From Acinetobacter sp. Ac_5812 (lineage in GTDB: Bacteria; Pseudomonadota; Gammaproteobacteria; Pseudomonadales; Moraxellaceae), in assembly GCF_013072695.1 (NCBI RefSeq), contig NZ_LXUK01000001.1, positions 1 to 64,000 on the forward strand: 64,000 bases of DNA. The letters run 5' to 3'. This document shows, in pieces, positions 37,357 through 47,438 of the stretch (position 1 is its first letter; every line of letters begins with the position of its first letter). The translations under genes and the position numbers were made by a program. Below the pieces are notes generated by a model, which had not been told where the DNA came from, made no database searches, and saw nothing but the letters and a program-made list of their open reading frames with translations.

Positions 37357-38085
37357 CTATGCACTCACGACATAATCAATTGCTTGATTCAGCAAACGAT
37401 TGCCCTGTTCAAATTTACTTTTGATAGTTCTTTTTAATTCAGATATCGGTTGTACATATTCACCATTAAAAACCGCCATATCCTCTTCATTCTCAATCAA
37501 CAGTGCCAAGGTCTGTGGTGTCATTTCTGGATGAAACTGAAACCCAAGAACATTACGTCCAATCTGATACATTTGATTTCGGCAGACTTTATTCTCGGCT
37601 AAGCGCACCCCGCCTTTTGGAATTTCAAAAGTCTCACTATGCCATTGTAATATATTCAATTGTTCTGGAATCTGAAAATAATCCTCAGGCACATGCGAGG
37701 CACGCCCCACATCCATCCAGCCGAGTTCTTGGTACGGATTACGGCTCACGGCTGCCCCAAGAGCATTGGCAATTAACTGCCCACCCAAGCACAAGCCAAT
37801 GGCAGGTTTACCCGCAGCCAAATAGCGTCGCAACCACCTTTTTTCGAGTTTTAACCATGGATAATTTGCTTCATCATTCACACTCATGGTTCCCCCCATA
37901 ATAATCAGGAGATCAACCTCATCTACTCGCGGTAAGGCCTCTAATTCCAAGGGTAAATCGACGGGTAATGCAAAAAACTCTGTTGCGGTAATTTTTGCTT
38001 TATGTGCTTTTAAAAAGTCATAGCAACTGCCAAAACCTTCGCCAGCAATGTGCTGAAAATAATGCACTCTTAAATGCGACTTCAT
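37357..38085 (-). CDS. Class I glutamine amidotransferase-like protein
   Basis: 242 residues with the GATase triad: Cys99 in GLCLGGQ, His185 and Glu187 in FQFHPEM. This lone GATase-domain type (GMP-synthase-like) hydrolyses glutamine or gamma-glutamyl compounds, partner and substrate unknown. Upstream of the ribosomal promoter and divergent from a MetC-like gene. Confidence 0.85.
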   Translation of the reverse strand: MKSHLRVHYFQHIAGEGFGSCYDFLKAHKAKITATEFFALPVDLPLELEALPRVDEVDLLIIMGGTMSVNDEANYPWLKLEKRWLRRYLAAGKPAIGLCLGGQLIANALGAAVSRNPYQELGWMDVGRASHVPEDYFQIPEQLNILQWHSETFEIPKGGVRLAENKVCRNQMYQIGRNVLGFQFHPEMTPQTLALLIENEEDMAVFNGEYVQPISELKRTIKSKFEQGNRLLNQAIDYVVSA

Positions 38086-38254
38086 GCGCTAAAACCTATT
38101 TATCGTTAGAATGATAATTAGTCTTAGCAAAAATAAAGCCAGTTTTGAGCAATCGTATTAATCCGTACCGATTCTGTACAAAAGCAGCGCAACACTAGCG
38201 GCTTAGTTGATTTTCTCTTAACCTAAGTCATTCTATTGATTTAGCCCACGCACC

Positions 38255-39448
38255 ATGACAACACACAATAAAGCACAAACTAATCTGATTCATGCACCAC
38301 GCCAAGCCCCTCAATACATTGAAACCGTTCAACCTCCCTTATTTCGTGCATCGACGATTATTTTTAAAAGCACGGCGCACCTTTTTGACCGCCATTGGAC
38401 CGATGCTTATGATTATAGTTACGGCACACACGGCACTCCGACGACGTTTACTTTAGGGGACAATATTGCCCAAATTGAAGGCGGACGTTATTGCTTACTT
38501 GCACCAAGTGGTTTATCTGCGATTAATCTCGTGAATAGTACAGTTTTAGGATCAGGTGATGAGGTTTGGGTCGCCGATAATATTTATGGCCCTAATCTTG
38601 AGCATTTAAATAATCTGCGAGATCGTTATGGCATCACCGTTAAAATTTACAATCCAATTGATGCCAATAGCTTTCAACCGACTGAAAAAGCAAAATTGAT
38701 TTGGCTCGAAGCAGCAGGATCAGTCACTTTAGAATTTCCCGATTTAAAGAACTTGGTTAAAAAAGCACAGCAGGCCAATGTACTCACCGCACTGGATAAT
38801 ACATGGGGCGCAGGACTGGCGTTTAATGCTTTTGATTTCTCAGATGAGCATCTCACTGTTGATATTACAGTTCATGCATTAACCAAATATCCAAGCGGTG
38901 GTGGCGATATCTTAATGGGTTCTGTAGTCACAAATGACCAAGCACTCCACCACAAACTCTATCGTATGCATGCCATCCAAGGCATTTCTATTTCGGGCGA
39001 TGATGCTGCGCAAGTTCAACGCAGCTTGGCGCATATGTCTTTACGCTATGAACAGCAAGCACAAAGTGCACTCACCTTGTTGAATTGGCTAAAACAACAA
39101 GCACAGTTTAGCCAAGTCCTGCATCCAAGCGATCCTGATGCAGCAGGCCATCAATTCTGGGCAGAAATTTGCAGCACTGGTAAAAGTGCAGGCTTGGTCA
39201 GTGTTATTTTCAAACCAGAATATGATCTAGCCATGATCAGAAAGTTCTGCGACAGCTTAACACTATTTAAACTCGGATTTAGTTGGGGCGGTCCTATCAG
39301 TCTGGCAATGTTGTATGACTTAAAACAAATGCGCACTTTGGAAAATACACATTTACAACAAGGTTTATTGGTTCGCTTCTGTATTGGACTAGAACATCCA
39401 GAAGATTTAATTCAAGATATTCAAAACGCATTAAAACAGCTCGATTGA
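38255..39448 (+). CDS. metC: Cys/Met metabolism PLP-dependent enzyme (cystathionine beta-lyase-like)
   Basis: 397 residues, fold type I. Pyridoxal phosphate would bind Lys211 in HALTKYPSGGGDILMGSV; Tyr in YDYSYGTHGTPT and the LDNTWGAGLAF Asp contact the cofactor. The ITVHALTKYPSGGGDILMG form is nearer to beta-lyase MetC than to gamma-synthases. It would split cystathionine into homocysteine, pyruvate and ammonia, though the paralog type is not certain. 18 bp before the HerA-like gene, perhaps one transcript. Confidence 0.82.
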   Translation: MTTHNKAQTNLIHAPRQAPQYIETVQPPLFRASTIIFKSTAHLFDRHWTDAYDYSYGTHGTPTTFTLGDNIAQIEGGRYCLLAPSGLSAINLVNSTVLGSGDEVWVADNIYGPNLEHLNNLRDRYGITVKIYNPIDANSFQPTEKAKLIWLEAAGSVTLEFPDLKNLVKKAQQANVLTALDNTWGAGLAFNAFDFSDEHLTVDITVHALTKYPSGGGDILMGSVVTNDQALHHKLYRMHAIQGISISGDDAAQVQRSLAHMSLRYEQQAQSALTLLNWLKQQAQFSQVLHPSDPDAAGHQFWAEICSTGKSAGLVSVIFKPEYDLAMIRKFCDSLTLFKLGFSWGGPISLAMLYDLKQMRTLENTHLQQGLLVRFCIGLEHPEDLIQDIQNALKQLD

Positions 39449-39466
39449 GATTAAAACAGGTGAAGA

Positions 39467-41014
39467 ATGAGTACACCAATCGTTATTGCAAAAAAAACCA
39501 CTGATACAACACAAGATATTGTTTTACATTCTAAATTTGCAAACCGACATGGTCTGATTGCAGGTGCGACAGGAACCGGTAAAACCGTTACACTCAAAGT
39601 GATGGCCGAAAGCTTTTCTCGTATTGGCGTACCTGTATTCCTTGCCGATGCCAAAGGTGATGTCTCCAGTCTGGCCAAAGCGGGCAGCAGCAATCCTAAA
39701 TTTGATGAGCGTCTAAAAAGCCTGCAACTAGATGCGATTCCTTTTGCAGCATCACCCGTTATCTTTTGGGATTTATTCGGTCAGCAAGGCCATCCAATTC
39801 GTACCACTATTTCAGAGATTGGCCCCTTATTACTGGCACAAATGCTCAATCTGAATGACACCCAAGAAGGCGTGCTTTCAGCAGTGTTTCGTGTGGCCGA
39901 TGATCAAGGTTTACTGCTGATCGACTTCAAAGACCTGAAAGCCATGCTGACCTATGTTAGTGAAAATGCTGCCAGCCTCAAAGCCGAATATGGCAACCTT
40001 TCCCCTGCCAGTCTGGGTGCAATTCAACGTAATCTACTCGCACTGGGTGACCAAGGTGGAGAGCAATTCTTTGGTGAGCCAAGCCTGAATATTCTTGATT
40101 TCATTCAAACTGACACCAATGGCCATGGCTATATCAACATCTTGGCTGCTGACAAGCTGATGAACACGCCAAAGCTTTATGCAACGTTCCTGCTCTGGAT
40201 GATGTCGGAACTATTTGAACAGTTGCCTGAAGTGGGTGATATGGATAAACCGAAGTTGGTGTTCTTCTTCGATGAAGCGCATTTACTGTTTGACAATGCC
40301 AGCCCTGCTTTACAGCAAAAGATTGAACAAGTCGTGCGTTTGATTCGATCTAAAGGTGTAGGTATTTATTTCATTACCCAAAATCCACTGGATTTGCCAG
40401 AAAGCGTATTAGGTCAACTCGGTAACCGTGTACAACATGCTTTACGCGCATTTACACCTAAAGATCAAAAGGCAGTTAAAACCGCAGCAGATACCTTCCG
40501 CGCCAATCCAGAGTTTAAAGTCGACCAAGCGATTACCGAACTTGCGGTCGGTGAAGCCTTGATCAGCTGTCTAGATGAACAAGGGACACCACAGATTGTG
40601 GAGCGCGGCTGGGTGATGCCTCCTTACTCCTCCTTTACCCCGATCACTCCCGAAGAACGCCAAGTGATTATTGGACAAAGCATTGTAGCGGGTGTCTACG
40701 ACCAAGCCGTGGATCGTGACAGTGCCTATGAAATACTGCAAAAGAAAGTGCTACAACAATCCCAGCAAAAAGAGGCAGATGATCTCGCCAAACAGCAAAG
40801 CAAAGAGCAAGATGCTTTAGCCAAGCAACAAGCCAAAGACCAAGAACGTTTTGCTCGTGAGCAGCAAAAAGCAGCAGAAAAGTCACAGCGTGATCGCGAA
40901 AAACTCACTCAAGATATCGTCGGTACTTTTGCAAAAAGCGCAGCACGGAGCCTTGGTGGAACAACTGGACAAAAAATTGTACGCGGTCTACTCGGTTCTT
41001 TATTTGGTAAATAA
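39467..41014 (+). CDS. HerA-like ATPase (DUF853, YjgR-type)
   Basis: 515 residues. Walker A GATGTGKT (33-40), Walker [13 protein letters not shown], an arginine-finger region [18 protein letters not shown]. The C-terminal part (about 425-490) is a Gln/Lys/Ala coiled coil, then [20 protein letters not shown]. YjgR proteins are predicted HerA/VirD4-like motor ATPases; their job is not known. GGTGAAG precedes ATG 39467. Confidence 0.85.
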   Translation: MSTPIVIAKKTTDTTQDIVLHSKFANRHGLIAGATGTGKTVTLKVMAESFSRIGVPVFLADAKGDVSSLAKAGSSNPKFDERLKSLQLDAIPFAASPVIFWDLFGQQGHPIRTTISEIGPLLLAQMLNLNDTQEGVLSAVFRVADDQGLLLIDFKDLKAMLTYVSENAASLKAEYGNLSPASLGAIQRNLLALGDQGGEQFFGEPSLNILDFIQTDTNGHGYINILAADKLMNTPKLYATFLLWMMSELFEQLPEVGDMDKPKLVFFFDEAHLLFDNASPALQQKIEQVVRLIRSKGVGIYFITQNPLDLPESVLGQLGNRVQHALRAFTPKDQKAVKTAADTFRANPEFKVDQAITELAVGEALISCLDEQGTPQIVERGWVMPPYSSFTPITPEERQVIIGQSIVAGVYDQAVDRDSAYEILQKKVLQQSQQKEADDLAKQQSKEQDALAKQQAKDQERFAREQQKAAEKSQRDREKLTQDIVGTFAKSAARSLGGTTGQKIVRGLLGSLFGK

Positions 41015-41033
41015 AAAATTTTATGTAATTAAT

Positions 41034-41068
41034 AATTAAGGGATAATTTGTTATCCCTTAATTTTTTT
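41034..41068 (+). terminator. Terminator of the HerA-like gene
   Basis: AATTAAGGGATAA/TTATCCCTTAATT with a TTTG loop and T-run. Confidence 0.85.
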
Positions 41069-41082
41069 ATGGCTTTTATTTA

Positions 41083-41105
41083 AATATGCATTGCAAATAC
41101 ACCTT
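41083..41105. promoter_or_regulatory. NsrR-like operator, upstream site
   Basis: AATATGCATTGCAAATACACCTT resembles the E. coli NsrR consensus AANATGCATTTNAAATGCATNTT with a few mismatches in the right half. It contains the -35 hexamer TTGCAA (41091-41096). Confidence 0.6.
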
Positions 41106-41107
41106 AT

Positions 41108-41130
41108 AAAATGTATTTTAAATACATCTT
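41108..41130. promoter_or_regulatory. NsrR-like operator, downstream site, with hmp promoter
   Basis: AAAATGTATTTTAAATACATCTT, a nearly perfect palindrome of the NsrR type 25 bp from the first site. The -10 hexamer TATTTT (41114-41119) is 17 bp from TTGCAA, so NsrR bound here would block polymerase directly. Confidence 0.78.
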
Positions 41131-41157
41131 ATAAATGATAGCCAAGAGAGATCAAGC

Positions 41158-42369
41158 ATGACTCCACAGCAAATTGACCTAGTAAAAGCCACAGTTCCTG
41201 TCCTACGCGAAAATGGTGTTGCACTGACTGAATACTTTTATAACCGCATGTTAGGTAACCATCCCGAATTAAAAGAAACCTTTAATATGGGTCATCAACG
41301 TAGTGGGGCTCAAGCACAGGCACTTGCGGGTGCAGTTTTGGCGTATGCAGAAAATATTGAAGACCCTTCTGTGCTTTTACCTGTCGTTGAAATGATTGCG
41401 CATAAGCATGTCAGTTTAAATATTCAATCGCCTGACTACGGCATCGTTGGTGAAAACCTTTTGCACTCGATTAGTGAGGTCTTAAATATTTCAATGGAAG
41501 ACCCATTGATTGGTGCATGGGCTGCCGCTTATGGTCAATTAGCAGACCTATTTATCAGCACTGAAAAAGCCATTTATGATCAACACCAACAAACCCAAGG
41601 TAGTTGGTTAGGCTGGCGTAATTTTAAAATTGCCAAAAAGGTCGTGGAAAGTGATGAGATTATCTCTTTCTATTTAGCACCTGTTGATGGCGGTGCATTA
41701 CCACACTATGAAGCAGGTCAATACATTTCAGTCCGTGTGTTTATCCCTGAACTCAACTTAAGACAACCGCGTCAATACACGCTTTCGACTAGCCCACAGG
41801 CAGATTATTTACGTATCTCGGTCAAACGTGAAGATGAAAAAGGTGAACTTGCAGGTGGCTGGGTGTCTAACACCTTACATGGTTTAGCTGAAGGTTCAGA
41901 AATTGAAGTATCTGCACCAACAGGTAATTTCTATCTGATTAATAGCAGCAAGCGTAATGTCTTTATCAGTGGTGGTGTAGGATTAACACCGATGATTGCA
42001 ATGTTGAACCAATTGGTGACTTTAGATATGCCGCAACCGGTTAACTTCATTCATGCCTGCCGTAGCAGCCAAGTACATGCCATGAAGCAGCATATTCAAG
42101 AGCTTAAAACCAAGTATCCACGTTTAAATACATTTACGGCATATGAGTTTCCACACCAAAATGACAGCCTTGGTGAAGACTACGATGTCGCTGGACGTTT
42201 AGATTTAAGCAGCATTGATGCCGCATTATTACCGACCAATGCCGATTATTATTTATGTGGCCCAATGCCATTTATGGCAGCGCAACATCAGGCACTGGTT
42301 GCTCGTGGTATTCCTGCCGCCAACATTCACAGTGAAGCTTTTGGTACAGGTGGCGTCAAACTCAGCTAA
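41158..42369 (+). CDS. hmp: Flavohemoprotein (nitric oxide dioxygenase)
   Basis: 403 residues that turn nitric oxide and oxygen into nitrate, using NAD(P)H. N-terminal globin domain (1-140) with proximal His84 (AHKHVSL) and a distal Tyr28 of the FYNR motif. An FAD domain follows (about 150-260) with RQYTLSTSP, then an NAD domain with GGVGLTPMIAML and YLCGPMPFM. GAGAG stands 12 bp before the start. Followed by nsrR, its probable repressor, and preceded by two NsrR-like sites: a compact nitrosative-stress unit. Confidence 0.96.
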   Translation: MTPQQIDLVKATVPVLRENGVALTEYFYNRMLGNHPELKETFNMGHQRSGAQAQALAGAVLAYAENIEDPSVLLPVVEMIAHKHVSLNIQSPDYGIVGENLLHSISEVLNISMEDPLIGAWAAAYGQLADLFISTEKAIYDQHQQTQGSWLGWRNFKIAKKVVESDEIISFYLAPVDGGALPHYEAGQYISVRVFIPELNLRQPRQYTLSTSPQADYLRISVKREDEKGELAGGWVSNTLHGLAEGSEIEVSAPTGNFYLINSSKRNVFISGGVGLTPMIAMLNQLVTLDMPQPVNFIHACRSSQVHAMKQHIQELKTKYPRLNTFTAYEFPHQNDSLGEDYDVAGRLDLSSIDAALLPTNADYYLCGPMPFMAAQHQALVARGIPAANIHSEAFGTGGVKLS

Positions 42370-42388
42370 GCCGCACTACATTTTGCAT

Positions 42389-42418
42389 AGGGCTAGTCTA
42401 TGTTAGACTAGCCCTTTC
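42389..42418 (+). terminator. Hairpin between hmp and nsrR
   Basis: AGGGCTAGTCTA/TAGACTAGCCCT with a 3-nt loop followed by TTTCTATTTC. The T-run is broken, so it may be a partial terminator. Confidence 0.6.
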
Positions 42419-42448
42419 TATTTCTTGCACCAGATTGAGTGAAACCAC

Positions 42449-42901
42449 ATGCAACTCAATAAGTTTACTGATTATGCACTCAGAATTTTGATGTATGTCG
42501 CTCGTCCGAGTGATGTACCTTATACGATTGCAGATATCGCAGAAGACTTACATGTGTCGCAAAACCACTTGGTTAAAGTCGTGCACTTCATGGGTAAGCA
42601 ACACTGGATTGTGACTATTCGCGGTAAAGGTGGTGGCCTACGCCTTAATCCGGAAGCTAAGAATCTGAAATTAGGTGCGATTGTTCGAACCTTACAAGGG
42701 AATCATCAAATTGTTGAATGTAACACCCCTCCTTGTGTACTTAGAGCCAACTGCGGACTAAAAGGGATTCTAGATCAAGCCTTAGAATGCTTTTATCAAA
42801 GCCTTGATCAATATACGCTTGGCGAAGTCGTCCAACAGGGTATTATCCCCTCTTCCACACGCTCAAATATCGACTTTTTAGAGCTTATTCAAAAAGCTTA
42901 A
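42449..42901 (+). CDS. nsrR: Rrf2-family repressor NsrR
   Basis: 150 residues. Winged helix with MQLNKFTDYALRILMYVA and SQNHLVKVV, RGKGGGLRL wing. Three cysteines (91, 96, 102) at exactly the spacing and numbering of E. coli NsrR, which carry the NO-sensing iron-sulfur cluster (established knowledge). It should relieve repression of hmp when NO damages the cluster. Confidence 0.92.
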   Translation: MQLNKFTDYALRILMYVARPSDVPYTIADIAEDLHVSQNHLVKVVHFMGKQHWIVTIRGKGGGLRLNPEAKNLKLGAIVRTLQGNHQIVECNTPPCVLRANCGLKGILDQALECFYQSLDQYTLGEVVQQGIIPSSTRSNIDFLELIQKA

Positions 42902-42985
42902 AATCAGATACAGATGAAGGATTCGCACGAACGCCTCACATCCTTTATAATGGTCGTTGCTATTTCTATTCAAAAGTAAGCTTCT

Positions 42986-43762
42986 ATGCGTCGCAGTGAA
43001 AAATCGAAAGACACCAAAGCCAGACTCGCACCTAAACAAAAAATCAGTTATGAAAAAAAGGCTGACCCTGCATTAACTGAATATGCAGTACAGTCTTTAA
43101 CTTGGTTACGCCAAGCTGAATTTTTGATGAGTGCGCCGAAACTGGCTTTATGCGTAGAAGATACGGGTTATGAAATCGCATTTGCTGGCCGTTCCAATGC
43201 TGGTAAATCAAGTGCAATCAACGCATTAACCAATCAAAAACAACTGGCACGCGCTTCAAAAAGACCAGGCCGCACCCAAATGATCAACTTTTTCAGCTTG
43301 GGCAATCCAGATCAGCGCTTAGTCGACTTACCTGGTTATGGTTATGCTGCGGTTCCTGAAGCCATGAAAATCGTTTGGCAGAAAGAACTCGAAAATTATC
43401 TGATCCACCGCAAAAGCTTACAAGGCTTGGTGTTATTGATGGACATTCGTCATCCTTTACAACACTTTGACTTGATGATGTTGGAATGGGCGCATTCACG
43501 TCATTTATTTGTCCATATCCTACTGACCAAGGCCGATAAGTTAAACCGCGGTCCTGCCAATGAAGTTTTATTTGATGTAAAACAGCAATTGAAGAAAATG
43601 AAACTCGATTTCTCCATTCAACTGTTTTCGTCACTCAATCGTATTGGCTTAGAAGAACTGTCAACTGTCATGGCAGGTCGTTTGAATTACACCCTTGATC
43701 AACCAACGGAATTTGACCTGAGCCAAATCCCTGAAGCCTCAGAAACCGACATCCAAGAATAA
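42986..43762 (+). CDS. yihA: Ribosome biogenesis GTPase EngB/YihA
   Basis: 258 residues, TrmE-Era-EngA family. G1 GRSNAGKSS (68-76), G3 DLPGYG, G4 TKADK, G5-like SSLNRIG. Essential for late 50S assembly in other bacteria. The N-terminal 45 residues are a basic extension, and the C-terminal acidic end (EASETDIQE) is longer than in E. coli. Confidence 0.95.
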   Translation: MRRSEKSKDTKARLAPKQKISYEKKADPALTEYAVQSLTWLRQAEFLMSAPKLALCVEDTGYEIAFAGRSNAGKSSAINALTNQKQLARASKRPGRTQMINFFSLGNPDQRLVDLPGYGYAAVPEAMKIVWQKELENYLIHRKSLQGLVLLMDIRHPLQHFDLMMLEWAHSRHLFVHILLTKADKLNRGPANEVLFDVKQQLKKMKLDFSIQLFSSLNRIGLEELSTVMAGRLNYTLDQPTEFDLSQIPEASETDIQE

Positions 43763-43769
43763 AAAGTGC

Positions 43770-43803
43770 ATTTTATGCAACTTGATGCATAAAATAATTT
43801 TTA
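43770..43803 (+). terminator. Terminator after yihA
   Basis: ATTTTATGCA/TGCATAAAAT perfect 10-bp stem with a 6-nt loop, followed by AATTTTTAA. AT-rich and only moderately stable. Confidence 0.55.
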
Positions 43804-43891
43804 ATTGTCCCGAATTGCTAAACACAAACACTAGGTAGTTTTCATATACTGCTTAGTGTTGGTTCATTGCACTATCGATTAGGACTAAACG

Positions 43892-44836
43892 ATGAAATTA
43901 CTATCATTTGTGAAGAACAAAGTTCTTGGTTCTTCGATTGACTATAAAATCCTCCCACGCAAAGTAAAGTTTGACTGGGAAAATACACCAGTGGATTGGA
44001 TTCCAAACCAGCCTTTTGCCAGCTATTTTATTAATGAAATTAACAATATTTTACCTGCTGGTGAGTTTTGGTTTTGCCGTTTATATAACAAAGTCCTTCC
44101 AGAAATTACCGATGAAAAATTAAAGCAAGACGTCCAAGCCTTTATTCGTCAGGAAGCAATGCATGCCGTTGCACATACCTCAGCCAATAAAGAATATTTG
44201 ACGCAACGCAATATTGATATTCAGCGCAACCTCGACATCATGGATTTCTTATTTACCAAGGTTTTGGCAGACAAGCCTTTCGATAAAGAAATTCCGAAAG
44301 TACTCGAGCATCAATGGGATTTATTCCGTCTAGGTGTAATTGCGACTGTTGAACACATGACCTGTGTACTGGGCAAATATGCCCTGTATAACAAGCGCTG
44401 GGAAGAACTCGGTGCAGATCCAGAAATGATCGATCTGATTAAATGGCATGGCTCTGAAGAAATTGAACACCGTACCGTTGCATTTGATCTCTATCGTCAT
44501 TTGGGCGGTGGTTATATCGCACGTTACTACATGAGTGTTGCTGTGATTATTGGTGTGCTTGGCCTTTGGGTCGATGGTGCAGCGCATATCATGAGCCAAG
44601 ACCCTCGTTTTGCTGACAAGAAACCAAGCTTATTTAAGCCATGGATCTGGATCGAATGGTCGAAGATCGCGTTAAAAGACGCTAAAATCTTGCCAGGTCC
44701 TGCATGGTTGGTTGCACAACAAATTGATTACCTTATGCCGTGGTATGACCCAGTCAAAGAAGGCAATACGCAAGATGCTGTGAATTATTTAAATAATTCC
44801 CCTGCTGCAAAACGCGCCTTACAACCCGCAGCATAA
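43892..44836 (+). CDS. Predicted metal-dependent hydrolase, ferritin-like
   Basis: 314 residues with a helical bundle carrying candidate diiron ligands: Glu88, His91 and His95 (RQEAMHAVAH), Glu154 and His155 (TVEHM), Glu189/190, Glu192 and His193 (SEEIEHR). This matches the PF10118-type family annotated as metal-dependent hydrolase. The diiron pattern makes an oxygenase or desaturase-like function equally possible (inference). Hydrophobic helix near residues 212-232. Stands alone. Confidence 0.78.
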   Translation: MKLLSFVKNKVLGSSIDYKILPRKVKFDWENTPVDWIPNQPFASYFINEINNILPAGEFWFCRLYNKVLPEITDEKLKQDVQAFIRQEAMHAVAHTSANKEYLTQRNIDIQRNLDIMDFLFTKVLADKPFDKEIPKVLEHQWDLFRLGVIATVEHMTCVLGKYALYNKRWEELGADPEMIDLIKWHGSEEIEHRTVAFDLYRHLGGGYIARYYMSVAVIIGVLGLWVDGAAHIMSQDPRFADKKPSLFKPWIWIEWSKIALKDAKILPGPAWLVAQQIDYLMPWYDPVKEGNTQDAVNYLNNSPAAKRALQPAA

Positions 44837-44853
44837 ACATTCTTTTATAGAAT

Positions 44854-44884
44854 AAAAAAAGCAGGAGTCATCTCCTGCTTTTTT
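44854..44884. terminator. Bidirectional terminator
   Basis: GCAGGAG/CTCCTGC with a TCAT loop, A7 before and T6 after, between convergent genes. Confidence 0.92.
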
Positions 44885-44897
44885 GCGCCCAATATGA

Positions 44898-46139
44898 TCA
44901 GCTTGATTCAGCTTCCGCCTGCTTGGCATATCGATCAACCACCACACTAATCATCATATCACCCTGTACATTAACCACAGTGCGAACTGTATCCAGCACA
45001 CGGTCGATCGGCAGTAAAATTGCAATCGCCTCCGCAGGCAAACCGACAGACTGTAGCACCATAATCATGGTCACCATCCCTGCACTCGGAATCCCTGGCG
45101 CGCCCAATGAAGCAATCATTGCGGTTAAACACACGATAATCTGCTGCGTTAAACTCAGATCCAAACCCATCAGATTGGCAATAAATAAGGCAGCTGCAGC
45201 TTCGTACAAAGCCGTACCATCCATATTCAGTTGTGTGCCTAAAGGAATCACAAAACCCGCTGTTTGCGGCCGCACACCTAAGTTTTCCTGTGCACACTTC
45301 ATACTCAGCGGCATGGTCGCTGAACTGGAACTGGTCGCAAAAGCTGTGACTAAAGCGGTTCTCGCCCCTCTAAAAAAGGTGATCGGATTCATCCGCCCAA
45401 AAATCCACAACAAAGCCGGTAACACCACCACGCCATGGAAAATAGTCGTCCCCGTCACCACTGCCGCAAATTCAACCAACCGACTCAGTACCGATAAATC
45501 TTCAGTCGCAATCAACTTTGCTAAAAGCGCAAAAATCCCGATCGGCGCAAGTTTCATCACCCAACCCACTAACATCATCATAATGTCAAAGAATTGCTGA
45601 CTGATGTTACGCACCAAGGCGAAACGCTCGCCGCCTTTGACCAAAGCCACACCCAGAAATAAGGCAAACACCACCACTGCCAACACATTGCCTTCACTAA
45701 AAGCCTTGAATGGATTGATCAATGTATTCTGAATAAAGGTCGTAAAGAAACTTGATGGGGTTAAGGTATCTGGGGTTTGATGGCTATCCATTGCGGCTTG
45801 GAATAATTGAATATCCACCCCTTTCCCCACATCAAACAAATGCGCACAGCTAATTCCCAGAATTAAAGCCAAGGTAGTGGTCGTCAGACAGCTCAATGCA
45901 GTAATTTTCCAGACACGCCCGAATTGCCCACCCGCCTGTAAATTAGAAACCCCAACCACAATCGAGCTAAAAATCAGAGGGATCAGCAACATTTTCAGCA
46001 AACCAATGAAAATGCTACTTAAAATACCCAAGCCATAGAGGCTGTAGTCAACAAAGATCGTCTGTGGGTAGGCCAGCAATAAAAAACCAAAGGCCACACC
46101 GAGCACAGCTGCAATTAAAATTTGTGTATTTAGATTCAT
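44898..46139 (-). CDS. Dicarboxylate/amino acid:cation symporter (DAACS)
   Basis: 413 residues, inner-membrane transporter with eight helices and two hairpins. The Ser-rich HP1 (AFATSSSSATMPLSMKC) and the TM7 signature PLGTQLNMDGTALYEA bind substrate and sodium; HP2 is near ASLGAPGIPSAGMV. It should take up C4-dicarboxylates, glutamate or aspartate with Na+ or H+; which one is not readable. Single gene. Confidence 0.92.
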   Translation of the reverse strand: MNLNTQILIAAVLGVAFGFLLLAYPQTIFVDYSLYGLGILSSIFIGLLKMLLIPLIFSSIVVGVSNLQAGGQFGRVWKITALSCLTTTTLALILGISCAHLFDVGKGVDIQLFQAAMDSHQTPDTLTPSSFFTTFIQNTLINPFKAFSEGNVLAVVVFALFLGVALVKGGERFALVRNISQQFFDIMMMLVGWVMKLAPIGIFALLAKLIATEDLSVLSRLVEFAAVVTGTTIFHGVVVLPALLWIFGRMNPITFFRGARTALVTAFATSSSSATMPLSMKCAQENLGVRPQTAGFVIPLGTQLNMDGTALYEAAAALFIANLMGLDLSLTQQIIVCLTAMIASLGAPGIPSAGMVTMIMVLQSVGLPAEAIAILLPIDRVLDTVRTVVNVQGDMMISVVVDRYAKQAEAESS

Positions 46140-46223
46140 TGTGAAGGGATAAAATTTTAACTTAGCCGTACTATGGCATGCTCATGTAGAAGAATCGAGC
46201 AATTTTTTGTCACATCCTTATGA

Positions 46224-46248
46224 TAAAAAAAGCCATCAGAATGATGGC
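46224..46248 (-). terminator. tesB terminator
   Basis: GCCATCA/TGATGGC with a 3-nt loop and a T7 tract on the minus strand. Confidence 0.85.
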
Positions 46249-46267
46249 CTTAGTACGGGTTTACTTT

Positions 46268-47140
46268 TTACTGAGTTTCAATTTCTCTGAGCCGAATCAA
46301 ACCTTCTTGGACGGTACTACAGACTAACTGTCCATTTTGCCACATCCTCCCAAAGTTCAAGCCACGTGAGCTGGCACTAATTGTTGCTTCCATGTCGTAA
46401 AGCATCCATTCATCTGCACGCAGTGGGCGATGGAAATAAATGGTGTGATCAATACTGGCACATTGTAAGTTTGGAGAGATCCATGACAAACCATGTGGAC
46501 GTAAAGCCGTGGTCATTAAAGTAAAGTCTGAATAGAACGCCACAATCGCCTGATGTAATGAAATCTCATCAATATTTTGTGGGATTTGATCATGCGTACG
46601 AATGTAGTGCGCATAAAATGGAGCTTCAGGCTGGGGTTGAAATGGATTGATCAACTGTGTTGGTCTAATTTCCACATGACGTTCGCGCATAAAACTGGCA
46701 CGTACATTTTCAGGTACAAAATTAATCAGACTTTCTTTCAGCTCATTCTCAGACTTTAAGGTCTCTGGTTCAGGGTACTCAGGCTCTTTATGTTGATAAT
46801 TTAAGCCTTCTTCTGGATTGGCAAAAGAGACCATTGCAGAGAAAATAGTACGGCCATGTTGGATCGCACGAACCTGTCGACTGGCAAAGCTTTTACCATC
46901 TCTGAGTGGATCAACTTCATAAATGATCGGTGCATTGACATCACCGCCATACAGGAAATAAGCATGTAAAGAGTGTGCTGGACGATCTGTGGTGTACGAT
47001 GCCGCTCTCAAGGCTTGTCCAAGAACCTGCCCACCGAATACTCGCTTGCCTACCAAATTGCGGCTATTGCCCCGAAAAATATGCTCTTCAAGCTTTTCCA
47101 GAGTCAACAGTTCTACCAATTCTTGAGTTAACGCATTCAT
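46268..47140 (-). CDS. tesB: Acyl-CoA thioesterase II
   Basis: 290 residues from ATG 47140, where GGAAGG is 7 bp upstream; the longer frame to 47227 lacks this. Double hot-dog protein: VFGGQVLGQAL in the first half, then SIDHTIYFHRP with the catalytic Asp in the second. It hydrolyses medium- and long-chain acyl-CoA to free fatty acid and CoA. E. coli TesB has 286 residues. Confidence 0.92.
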   Translation of the reverse strand: MNALTQELVELLTLEKLEEHIFRGNSRNLVGKRVFGGQVLGQALRAASYTTDRPAHSLHAYFLYGGDVNAPIIYEVDPLRDGKSFASRQVRAIQHGRTIFSAMVSFANPEEGLNYQHKEPEYPEPETLKSENELKESLINFVPENVRASFMRERHVEIRPTQLINPFQPQPEAPFYAHYIRTHDQIPQNIDEISLHQAIVAFYSDFTLMTTALRPHGLSWISPNLQCASIDHTIYFHRPLRADEWMLYDMEATISASSRGLNFGRMWQNGQLVCSTVQEGLIRLREIETQ

Positions 47141-47438
47141 GTAATAGCCTTCCAACATCAATGAGGAGAGATCAACCAATCCTTTCAGGGTTGATAATTT
47201 TGATTGTGCCACAAATTCAAATGACAATGGTCAGGATAAAATGATTCATCCGTCACGATAATGATGTATTGATTATCTTAATATGTATTTATAGCGGCTA
47301 AAAATACGATTTTTAACGATAAAATCTACCAAATACGCTATATTTTGTCAGAAAATAACATACCGTTTCATGTAAGAATATCGCAGAATGTCGTGTTCAT
47401 CATGACTCGATGTCCGGATTATTATTTAGGAGTTTGTA

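Noticed and set aside
44923..45600. 225-codon plus-strand frame inside the symporter gene
   Set aside because: The opposite-strand DAACS frame has clear motifs; this one is a shadow with no start signal.
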